Positions 52,640-60,263 of a DNA stretch of 64,000 nucleotides are shown here, piece after piece. Source of the stretch: Singulisphaera sp045290345. Its GTDB lineage: Bacteria; Planctomycetota; Planctomycetia; Isosphaerales; Isosphaeraceae. Each line of letters opens with the position of its first letter. The stretch's first letter is position 1. The notes beneath the pieces were generated by a model, which saw nothing but the letters and a program-made list of their open reading frames with translations, was not told the origin of the DNA and made no database searches. The stretch is taken from contig NZ_CP155447.1 of the NCBI RefSeq assembly GCF_045290345.1, forward strand, positions 4,526,001 to 4,590,000, given 5' to 3'. The translations under genes were made by a program, and so were the position numbers.

Positions 52640-54184
52640 TCAGGCGCCGTACGACTTAACGAGGTGACTGATCGCCGCGAATGATCCGTGAAGGTCGCGG
52701 TAAAGCTGCCGGTAGAGCGCGTAGGCGCTGTCGTAGAACGGCTGCACCTTGGGATCGCGTTCGGTTCGTTCCGCCAGCCGGATCGTGGCGTCGCATGCTT
52801 CGGGAACCGAGGAGAACCCCCCGGTACCGACCTGGGCGAGCAGGGCCACCCCAAAGGCCGGTCCTTCGGTCGACTCGAGCGTGTGAACGTCGTGGCCGTA
52901 GATGTCCGCCTGAATCTGCCGCCAGAGCGGGTTCCGCGCACCGCCGCCGGAGACCCGGACTTGCTCGATACTTGCCCCCATCTCGCGGATCAATTCGAGG
53001 CTGTCGCGCATCGCATAGGCGGCCCCCTCCAGGATGCTCCGGATCAAGTGCGGCCGGCCGTGCCGGACCGTCAGACCGATCCAGGCCCCCTTGGCATCAG
53101 GATCGAAATGCGGGGTCCGTTCGCCGGTCAGGTAAGGCAAGAAGAACAAGCCCTCCGCCCCCGGGCCGACGAGTGCCGCCTCGTCACTGAGCAAGAAGTA
53201 GGGGTCGACTCCCAGGGACTTGGCCGCTTCGATCTCCGCCTTGGCGAGTTCGTTGCGATACCACTGCAAACTTCCCCCAGCCGCCAGAACGACTCCCATC
53301 ACATGCCAGGCACCCGGCACGGCGTGGCAGCCACGCTGAAGCCGCCCCAGCGGATCGAAACCGAGTTCCTGGGTATGGGCGAAAACGACCCCCGAGGTTC
53401 CCATCGTGGCCGCGACCGCCCCGGGACGAACGATTCCGTTGCCAACCGCGCCGGCCGGTTGGTCTCCCCCGCCGCCGACCACCGGCGTCCCTATGGCCAA
53501 CCCGGTTGCGGCGGACCCCAGGGGGCTCACTTTAGCCGAGACTTCCGGACTCTCGTAGCATGGAGGCAAAAGCTCGGGGTCGATCTCGAGCTTGGAGAGA
53601 AGTTCCCGGCTCCAGCGGCGGTTGGCGACGTCGAGCAGGAGCGTCCCCGAGGCATCGCTCACCTCGGTCGCATACGTTCCCGTCAGGCGATAGCGAATGT
53701 AGTCCTTCGGGAGCAAGACCTGGCGGACCTGATCCCACGCCTTCGGTTCATGATTGCGAAGCCAGAGCAGCTTGGGGGCCGTGAAGCCGGTCAGGGCCGG
53801 ATTGGCGACCATCCGGATCAGGTTCTCGCGCCCCCCTGCCCTTTGCTCGATCTCCGCGCACTCGGCCGCGGTCCGCTGGTCGTTCCAGAGCAAGGCGGGA
53901 CGAACGACCTGCCCTTCGGCGTTGAGAAAGACCGAACCATGCATCTGACCGCTTAAACCGATCCCAGCCACATCCGCCGGTTTCAGGCTCGCCTTGTTGA
54001 GCACCTGTTTCACCGTGGCGATCGTCGCGGTCCACCAGAGTTCGGGGTCCTGCTCCGACCATCCTGGCCTGGGATGCGCGCACGGGTACTCCGCCGAGGC
54101 CGATGCGAGCACGTGACCGTGCTCATCGATGGCGAGGGTCTTGGTCCCGGAGGTGCCGATATCGATTCCCAGAGTCACACTCAC
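52640..54184 (-). CDS. xylB: Xylulokinase
   Basis: FGGY-family sugar kinase of 514 residues that phosphorylates D-xylulose to xylulose 5-phosphate, feeding the pentose phosphate pathway. The N-terminal nucleotide motif is LGIDIGTSGTKTLAID; the xylulokinase-specific block is GIGLSGQMHGSV with LWNDQRT; the catalytic Asp lies in GGGGDQPAGAVGNG. C-terminal adenosine motif is VRVSGGGARNPLWRQI. The start is GTG at 54184, with GGAGA about 8 bases upstream and a 4-base overlap with the stop of the UlaG-like gene, so the genes are coupled. No xylose isomerase gene is next to it; the neighbouring epimerase-like genes may provide the ketose. Confidence 0.93.
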   Translation of the reverse strand: MSVTLGIDIGTSGTKTLAIDEHGHVLASASAEYPCAHPRPGWSEQDPELWWTATIATVKQVLNKASLKPADVAGIGLSGQMHGSVFLNAEGQVVRPALLWNDQRTAAECAEIEQRAGGRENLIRMVANPALTGFTAPKLLWLRNHEPKAWDQVRQVLLPKDYIRYRLTGTYATEVSDASGTLLLDVANRRWSRELLSKLEIDPELLPPCYESPEVSAKVSPLGSAATGLAIGTPVVGGGGDQPAGAVGNGIVRPGAVAATMGTSGVVFAHTQELGFDPLGRLQRGCHAVPGAWHVMGVVLAAGGSLQWYRNELAKAEIEAAKSLGVDPYFLLSDEAALVGPGAEGLFFLPYLTGERTPHFDPDAKGAWIGLTVRHGRPHLIRSILEGAAYAMRDSLELIREMGASIEQVRVSGGGARNPLWRQIQADIYGHDVHTLESTEGPAFGVALLAQVGTGGFSSVPEACDATIRLAERTERDPKVQPFYDSAYALYRQLYRDLHGSFAAISHLVKSYGA

Positions 54185-55026
54185 CGCTTGATCTCCCAGC
54201 GCTCGCCGCACCGCAAGACCCGTGGGTTCACCCCAGCGGGTAGGCGAAGGGCCTCTGACTCGAAATCACCAATCGGGACCGTGTTGAATGCAAACATCTC
54301 GTAATGGTGCGGAACCAGGTAGCGCGGTTTCACGACCGACGCAAGCGTCACCGCTTCGGCGGCGGACATGTTCCCCGCGACTCCTCGCGCCGGGTCTCGC
54401 CCATTGATTGGCAGGAAGAGGACATCGTACGCCCTGTCTCCGAGGTGCCCGACCAAGCCATCGTAGAGCAAGGTGTCTCCGCTATGATACAGACGAAGTC
54501 CCTCTACCTCGATGATGTAACCCAAATAGAGGTGCCGGCCTCGTTCGTCGGTGTCTAGCCCCTCGTGCGCCGAAGGGATGGCTTCGATCCGGAACCCACG
54601 ATGGCGAAAGTCGCCGCCAGCGTCGAGTCCGACAAGCCGGTCCGTGGGCAAACCGAGACCAACGGCATGCTCGATCAAGGCCTCGGGTAAAAGAAGCGGT
54701 GCCTCGGGGGAAGTCTCGAGCAATTCGGGCATCGTTCCGGGGTCGAGATGGTCGGAATGTTTATGGCTCGAGAGAACGAGATCAACGCGTCGAAGTTCAA
54801 AACCGCGGAAGGGAGAGCGAGTCATCCGGACGTGAGGCTTTCCTGTCCCTTCATATTTCGTGGTCAGGTGCTCGGAAAGATAGGGATCGATGACCATCGT
54901 TCCGGTTGAGGACTTCACGAGATATCCGCTCTGACCAAGCCACCAGATGACGAGCGATCCCGGCGCGGGGTTGGTCGCGGCAATTTGATCCAATAATTCG
55001 CCGCCGGCCTGAATCGGCTCGATCAT
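54181..55026 (-). CDS. UlaG-like metallo-beta-lactamase-fold hydrolase
   Basis: MBL-fold hydrolase of 281 residues, closest in pattern to L-ascorbate-6-phosphate lactonases (UlaG). The metal-site motif is LSSHKHSDHLDPGT; further ligands are in IPSAHEG, YHSGDTLLYDG and VPHHYEMFAFN. The start ATG at 55026 follows GGAG at 10 bases; an ATG seven codons earlier is possible. The gene directly precedes and overlaps xylB, supporting a role in sugar acid or lactone catabolism leading to a xylulose-type ketose, as in ascorbate breakdown. This link is inferred from order only. Confidence 0.87.
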   Translation of the reverse strand: MIEPIQAGGELLDQIAATNPAPGSLVIWWLGQSGYLVKSSTGTMVIDPYLSEHLTTKYEGTGKPHVRMTRSPFRGFELRRVDLVLSSHKHSDHLDPGTMPELLETSPEAPLLLPEALIEHAVGLGLPTDRLVGLDAGGDFRHRGFRIEAIPSAHEGLDTDERGRHLYLGYIIEVEGLRLYHSGDTLLYDGLVGHLGDRAYDVLFLPINGRDPARGVAGNMSAAEAVTLASVVKPRYLVPHHYEMFAFNTVPIGDFESEALRLPAGVNPRVLRCGERWEIKR

Positions 55027-55190
55027 CGTGCAAGCGCTCCGCACCATGTCTATCCCGAGGGGTTGGCTGTTGTCAGGATCTCGCTTGATAATATCACGCG
55101 AGCCAACTTGATGCATTTGGCACCGAAAATGCGTGCTAATCAATTTCAAGATACGTCGAATCGACGCCGTCACCCCCAGGAGACTTTTCC

Positions 55191-55538
55191 ATGCGACACC
55201 TCTTACATAACTCACTCTTCTCGGTCGTCATGTTCGGCGCCGCGAGCCTGATCTCCGGATGCGTTGATGATGCAGACCATCCCGACGCCAAGATTGCCGA
55301 GAATGCCATTGGAATCTCGGACAACAAGACGACGAAGTCCGTGGAGACAACTCGCGATTTGCAGGTCGTCAAAGACACGAAGGTGATCGACACCAAGACC
55401 GGCCAGACGATCAGCGAGACCACCGAGACGACACCGGTCAAGATCACCAAAGAGTTGAAGGAGAAAGTTAACGTTGATGTCAACGTTGGCGACACAAAGG
55501 CGACCAGTACGGGCGAGGAAAAGATCCCCGTCAAATGA
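55191..55538 (+). CDS. Small acidic/basic lipoprotein of unknown function
   Basis: 115 residues with a lipoprotein signal (hydrophobic 8-22, lipobox LISGC, Cys24). The mature part is repetitive and polar, rich in Thr, Lys, Asp and Glu with alternating patterns (KTGQTISETTETTPVKITK) and no cysteine; it may be largely extended beta or disordered. Family not recognised. The start ATG has AGGAG 8 bases upstream. It is divergent from the UlaG-like gene and convergent with the DUF3124 gene. Confidence 0.75.
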   Translation: MRHLLHNSLFSVVMFGAASLISGCVDDADHPDAKIAENAIGISDNKTTKSVETTRDLQVVKDTKVIDTKTGQTISETTETTPVKITKELKEKVNVDVNVGDTKATSTGEEKIPVK

Positions 55539-55601
55539 TCGTTTGAGGATGGACTCGAGGCCCCAAGGACGTGATATCCCCAGAGACCCGCCCTGCGGAG
55601 A

Positions 55602-56216
55602 TTACTTTCCTGAGGGGTTATCGAGGCTCCCGTCACTGAGCGGGTTGCTGCGAGCTCGATCCGACAGGACACGGCCGGGACTGGTGATTGCGACCCCTTG
55701 AGTGCTCGCATCACCGATCATTACCGACTCGACATGCGGTGGGTTCACGTTCTGCTCCGCAATCCACTCGACGAGGAAACTAGCCGACACGCCGCCGCTG
55801 GTATCGCTTTCCGGGACGAAGTATTCAATCGAGGCCATGGGGCCGATCCGTAACGGTTGCTTGAGGTAGTCGCGGATCACCTCACCGTCCTGGTCGTAGT
55901 AGCGCGCCGTGGTGATGACGATCGGGTGACTTCGGTCTGTGTTGCGAATGCTTAGCGTGGCCGCCAAGAAGATGGTGCTGGCTCGATCCGAAGTATAGAT
56001 CGATGAATACGAGGGCACGTAGATCGATTGTCCGGCGACGACCTTCAGCCCTTCGGTCGATTTAATTTCGGTGACTGCCTTGCGCGTGTTCACTCCCGGC
56101 GCATGAATCTCGGCAGGTTGATCACGTTGACAGGACGAGGGGGAACTGATGATGAGCACGATGAGGAAAAGCGCCATCGCAAGAGTGAAAGCGGTATAGG
56201 TCGGAGTTTTCGTCAT
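55602..56216 (-). CDS. DUF3124 family lipoprotein
   Basis: Protein of 204 residues with a hydrophobic leader (AFTLAMALFLIVLIISSPSSC) ending in a possible lipobox Cys. The DUF3124 domain covers about 55-170: IYVPSYSSIYTSD, LAATLSIRNTD, ITTARYYDQDGEVIRDYL, and the closing GGVSASFLVEWIA with VESVMIGD. Function unknown, probably a periplasmic protein. The ATG at 56216 is preferred for GAGGA 8 bases upstream; an ATG five codons earlier lacks one. It is convergent with the small lipoprotein gene. Confidence 0.85.
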   Translation of the reverse strand: MTKTPTYTAFTLAMALFLIVLIISSPSSCQRDQPAEIHAPGVNTRKAVTEIKSTEGLKVVAGQSIYVPSYSSIYTSDRASTIFLAATLSIRNTDRSHPIVITTARYYDQDGEVIRDYLKQPLRIGPMASIEYFVPESDTSGGVSASFLVEWIAEQNVNPPHVESVMIGDASTQGVAITSPGRVLSDRARSNPLSDGSLDNPSGK

Positions 56217-56373
56217 CGCCAAGATCCTCATCCAGGTTGGTCATCCGCCGAACGTGACACATCATGCAGTCCCCGCGTTCTGGAATCACGTTCCAACGCG
56301 CCTGGAAACGAATAAAGGGCGGATTTCCGTTCATTATTGTGCCAGAGGTTCGTCGCCTAGACCAGGAGTTCGA

Positions 56374-56433
56374 GCTTCCTCGACAGAAGCACGGCTTGCT
56401 TCTTTGAGAAGCAAGCCGTGCGACGGAGGAAGC
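56374..56433. terminator. Long perfect hairpin downstream of the antiporter gene
   Basis: Outer arms GCTTCCTC (56374-56381) and GAGGAAGC (56426-56433) enclose a perfect 14-bp stem GCACGGCTTGCTTC (56389-56402) / GAAGCAAGCCGTGC (56408-56421) with a 5-base loop. It lies about 80 bases past the antiporter stop. No T-run follows on either strand, so it may be a mRNA-processing or REP-like hairpin instead of a classical terminator. Confidence 0.65.
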
Positions 56434-56510
56434 TGGGCGATTTATTGAGGCATAAGCTTGGGTAGACCGTGAGTCGCCCGGCGAACTTCACGTAGTCTTC
56501 CCAATCCGGG

Positions 56511-58268
56511 TCAATGGACCTCGACCCGAGGGCGAATGACTGCCAGTTCTCCTCGGATCGCGGCAGCTCTCGCCTGGAGGTTTTCCTCACTGACCCCAAT
56601 CTGCTGGAGCAACATCTCGGCCAGGGCGACCGCGACCTCAGCCTCTTCGTATGCGACCGCCGCGACGCCCAGGCGTTCCAACGTCTCCCGCTCGTTGATA
56701 TACCGAGCCCGGACGAGCACCTTCAAGCCTGGATTGAGGGACAACGCCGTGGCGATGATCGGAATGCGGTCCGATCGATCCGGGAGCGTTACGAGGAGAA
56801 ACTCGGCTGCTTCGATCCTCGCCGCCGAGAGAATTTCCTTGCTGCTGGAGTCACCGTAAATCGCACGGATGCCTTCGGCCCGCAACCGCCGGACTGTATC
56901 CACATTCAGGTCGATGACAATTGGATTGATGGCAAAATCCCTGAGGATTCGCGTCAGGGTCTGGCCGACCGGGCCGTAACCCACCACCACGGCGCTCGCG
57001 CCTGAGGTCTCGACGTCGTCCGACTCGCCGAGCTTCGTGAGCGCGTCGTCACCCGGCCGCGCCGTCAGCCATCGCCCGAGCGTGGGCCTCGCCAGCAACC
57101 AACGTTCCAGGGGACCGATCAGGCGGAAGATGAGCGGATTCACGGTAATCGAGACGATGGCGCAACTCACTAGCACGCTGGTTTCCGCCTCGGACAGGAA
57201 ACCCAGGGAACGGGCTTCTTCGCCCAGGATAAAGGAGAATTCACCAATCTGGGCCAACGCCATGGCCGCCGTCAGAGCGGTTCGGAGCGGGTAGCCAAGG
57301 AGGACCACAATCCCGAGCGCGGCAAGAGGCTTCCCAATGAAGATCACCGCGAAGACGCCGAGCGTGAGGTCCCAGTTCGCCAGAGTCGCCGCCGGGTTGA
57401 AGAGCATCCCCACCGAGACGAAGAAGAGCACGGCGAAGGCGTCACGCATCGGCAAGGCGTCGGAGGCCGCCTGGTGGCTCACATCGGACCGACCGACCAC
57501 CATCCCGGCGAGGAACGCGCCGAGCGCCATCGACACACCGAATACCAGCGCCGAGCCGGCCGCAACACCCATGGCGACGACCAACACCGAGAGGGTGAAC
57601 AATTCGCGGGAACGCGTCCGCGCCATGGAATTCATCAACAGGGGCAGCACTCGCTTACCCACCACCAGCACCAGGAAGACGAGCGCGATGATCTTGACCG
57701 CGGTCAGGATGAGCGAGGTCCCGACCAGCGCCAGATTTCCCCCCCCGGCTGCATCCTTCAAAACCGGGAGTACGACCAGGACGACGACTGTGAACAGGTC
57801 CTCGACGAGCAGCCAACCGACCGAGGCATGCCCCTGCGGTGTGTGCATCACTCCGTTGTCCATGAGCACCCGGATGAGTACCACGGTGCTCGCAACCGAG
57901 ACGGCGACTCCGAGGATGAGTCCGGTGCTCAGGGGTCGGCCGAGAAGGACCGCGATTCCGGCAGTCAAGATCGTCGCGGCTGTAATCTGGACGACCGCGC
58001 CTGGGATCGCGATCGACTTGACGCGGATAAGGTCCTCGACATGGAAATGGAGTCCCACCCCGAACATCAGCAGGATGACCCCCATCTCGGCCAACTGGGA
58101 CGCAATATTCGCGTCCCCGACGAAACCTGGCGTGTACGGACCGACCATCACCCCAGCGAGGAGGTAACCCACGATCGGTGAGAGTCCCAGGCGGTTGGTA
58201 ATCGCGCCGAATAGGAGGGCGAACGCAAGCCCAATGGTGATGAGCAAAATCAGCGAAACATCATGCAC
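56511..58268 (-). CDS. CPA2-family monovalent cation:proton antiporter (KefB/YbaL-like)
   Basis: Membrane antiporter of 585 residues. About 12 hydrophobic segments fill residues 1-395 with typical LGLSPIVGYLLAGVMVGPYTPGFVGD and VGLHFHVEDL. A cytoplasmic TrkA-N (RCK) domain at about 420-550 has the nucleotide motif VVVGYGPVGQTLTRIL. It is likely a K+ or Na+/H+ exchanger regulated by nucleotide binding. The start is the GTG at 58268, preceded by GGAGGGAT about 4-8 bases upstream; the in-frame upstream extension is not hydrophobic and unlikely. No ancillary KefF-type flavoprotein gene is adjacent. Confidence 0.93.
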   Translation of the reverse strand: MHDVSLILLITIGLAFALLFGAITNRLGLSPIVGYLLAGVMVGPYTPGFVGDANIASQLAEMGVILLMFGVGLHFHVEDLIRVKSIAIPGAVVQITAATILTAGIAVLLGRPLSTGLILGVAVSVASTVVLIRVLMDNGVMHTPQGHASVGWLLVEDLFTVVVLVVLPVLKDAAGGGNLALVGTSLILTAVKIIALVFLVLVVGKRVLPLLMNSMARTRSRELFTLSVLVVAMGVAAGSALVFGVSMALGAFLAGMVVGRSDVSHQAASDALPMRDAFAVLFFVSVGMLFNPAATLANWDLTLGVFAVIFIGKPLAALGIVVLLGYPLRTALTAAMALAQIGEFSFILGEEARSLGFLSEAETSVLVSCAIVSITVNPLIFRLIGPLERWLLARPTLGRWLTARPGDDALTKLGESDDVETSGASAVVVGYGPVGQTLTRILRDFAINPIVIDLNVDTVRRLRAEGIRAIYGDSSSKEILSAARIEAAEFLLVTLPDRSDRIPIIATALSLNPGLKVLVRARYINERETLERLGVAAVAYEEAEVAVALAEMLLQQIGVSEENLQARAAAIRGELAVIRPRVEVH

Positions 58269-58575
58269 GGTGATCCCTCCACACTTCGACTCATAAACTT
58301 CATCGTGGTTTGACGACGCAATCGCCATCACTGTGCGATCAACAGGACCGCTTCTCCGCGAGGTCAACTCACCAAGGATGAAGTCGAACACTAACGGACG
58401 AGAGGACCGACCGTCGAAAGATTTCTTCAGTGAACCCCGTATCGTCGGGCTCGCCATACCGCGGTGGCAGGCCTCACGAGACATCCCGGACGAAGGAGCC
58501 CCAACGCCGTTGCCCTCGTTCCCTGAGATCAGGAACTTATCGAGATTTCCCGAGGCGAGCCGGGCGTGGAGTCGG
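58269..58575. other. Intergenic region, no feature recognised
   Basis: This 307-base stretch separates the antiporter start from the end of the unknown gene at 58576. No hairpin, operator or coding frame seems supported. Confidence 0.35.
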
Positions 58576-59013
58576 CTAGGTCAGCCAGATGCAGAGCAGG
58601 ACATGGAGCGAAGCGGACCTGTTTTGTGACACTCGAAGAGGCGAGCCGCCCTGGACGAGGAGGCCACGTTGGGGCCGAATCCTCATCCCGCAGAGATCGA
58701 GGGCCGCCGCAGGTTTGAAGTGTCGAACCACCACGATCCTCGACGCGAGCTGGGCGTGTCCCAGCAGGGTGGTGGCGAAGACTTGGCCGTCATCTCCGAG
58801 CCGGGAAGGCGAAACCGATGGGCGGGGGGCCGATTCGTCGAAGAGACTCGGTCGCACGGCGACTCTGACGTGCCCGATGGCGTGTGCCTGAGAGAAACTG
58901 AAGGCAGGAGAAGTGATGTGGGCAAGGAGCAGTGAGAGGATGACCGCGCAAAAAGCAGGCACGATCAACCCGAAGTGGGTTGAGATCCGTTCCTGATTAT
59001 GCACCCTTGTCAT
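58576..59013 (-). CDS. Hypothetical exported protein
   Basis: 145-residue frame with an N-terminal signal-like segment (about 14-40, LIVPAFCAVILSLLLAHI) and a start ATG that has GGGAG 9 bases upstream. The remainder is Arg/Ser/Pro-rich with no recognised domain, and composition alone does not prove coding. The gap to the MetE-like gene is 169 bases on the same strand. Confidence 0.45.
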   Translation of the reverse strand: MTRVHNQERISTHFGLIVPAFCAVILSLLLAHITSPAFSFSQAHAIGHVRVAVRPSLFDESAPRPSVSPSRLGDDGQVFATTLLGHAQLASRIVVVRHFKPAAALDLCGMRIRPQRGLLVQGGSPLRVSQNRSASLHVLLCIWLT

Positions 59014-59182
59014 ACGCGAAATCTCCCATTTCCCAATATTCTACTCCCCAAAACTGGCTGGGGAAAGGCGAGCTCTCCTCGTTCGAAACGAAGAGCGGCC
59101 CCACTGGGCCGCCCGCGGGAGGCGAAAGCCACACTCTCGCCCCATGAATTCCCAGCCTGTTCCTGAAGGAAAGGCTTCCGTC

Positions 59183-60211
59183 TCAACGTTGGCCGAGGGA
59201 AGCGCGGACCATGCGTACGCCTTCGGCCATGGCCTTTGCCTTGGCAACGGCAATGTGGCGAGCGGTCTGCGAGAAACCGCAATCCGGCGTGACCGAGACG
59301 CGCTCGGCGCCCACCTGTTTGAGCACGATCCGCAGCCGATCGGCGACCAATTCCGGGGGCTCAATCCAAGTGTTCTTGACGTCCACCAGACCGACCGCAA
59401 CGGCCATCGACTCGGGCAGTTCTTTGAGCAACTCCACCTCAGCCATCTCCCGGCTGGCAAATTCCATGGCGAGCTGGTTCACCTTCGCTCGACCAATGTG
59501 TGGAAAGAGCGGACGATACGTGCGCCAGCCCACAGCCCGCGCACGATAATTCCCAAAACACATATGCATGCTTACGTAAGCATTGACTCCGTCGACAGTG
59601 CGTGCGATGACATCGAGAAAATAGTCGGGATCGTCGGGGTGGCATGCGAAGCTCGGCTCGTCGAGCTGGATGAAATCGACGCCTGCGGCGACGGCGGCTT
59701 TGAGCTCGGCGTTGACGATCGGGATCAGGGCCTCGGTCACGGCGTTGCGATCGGGGTACAACTCTCCCCCCGAGATGCAGCCGGCGAGCGTGAACGCGCC
59801 GGGGATTGGCATCTTCGCAGGCGCATCGGTCAAGGCACGGAGGCGATGATACTCCTCGACGATCCCAAGACCTTCGGGTGCGGAGAGCGGCGCCACGCAC
59901 CGATACTTGGTGCGTTGGTCGTGGGCGGGAGCTCCCAATCTTCGAAGGGTTCCGAGGGGCTCGATCCCTTGCAGGAAGTCGTAGAAACCGAGGTTGAAGT
60001 CAACACGCCCCATTTCTCCGTCGGTAACCCGTTCGAGGCCCGCGCGGATTTGGTCGTCGATCGCCAGTCGGACGGCGTCGCGAAGCGCTTCTTCTCGATC
60101 GATCGGCCCAAATTGGTCCGGGGAAGCGGCGACATCGGCCACGAACTTCTCGTACCAGCCCGGAAAGGACCAGCTTCCGATCACGGTGGCGGGGATCAGC
60201 ATCTCAGGCAT
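59183..60211 (-). CDS. MetE C-terminal-domain-like methyltransferase (cobalamin-independent methionine synthase family)
   Basis: Single-domain protein of 342 residues resembling the catalytic C-terminal half of MetE and archaeal stand-alone MetE-like enzymes. Zinc-type ligands are visible as HMC in VSMHMCFGN and Cys in SVTPDCGFSQTAR; the QLDEPSFACHPDD block is the substrate-binding LDEP motif. It may transfer a methyl from a donor to homocysteine or a related thiol; the donor is unknown. It lacks the N-terminal folate-binding half. An M1 peptidase gene lies upstream with a 52-base gap on the same strand. Confidence 0.87.
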   Translation of the reverse strand: MPEMLIPATVIGSWSFPGWYEKFVADVAASPDQFGPIDREEALRDAVRLAIDDQIRAGLERVTDGEMGRVDFNLGFYDFLQGIEPLGTLRRLGAPAHDQRTKYRCVAPLSAPEGLGIVEEYHRLRALTDAPAKMPIPGAFTLAGCISGGELYPDRNAVTEALIPIVNAELKAAVAAGVDFIQLDEPSFACHPDDPDYFLDVIARTVDGVNAYVSMHMCFGNYRARAVGWRTYRPLFPHIGRAKVNQLAMEFASREMAEVELLKELPESMAVAVGLVDVKNTWIEPPELVADRLRIVLKQVGAERVSVTPDCGFSQTARHIAVAKAKAMAEGVRMVRASLGQR

Positions 60212-60263
60212 GATCGCGTCTCTCCGGTTCGGCGTCTCTAGAAAGAATCACCATGATCCAAGA

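Noticed and set aside
52688..53956. Plus-strand open frame opposite xylB
   Set aside because: Antisense shadow; xylulokinase motifs on the minus strand are unambiguous.
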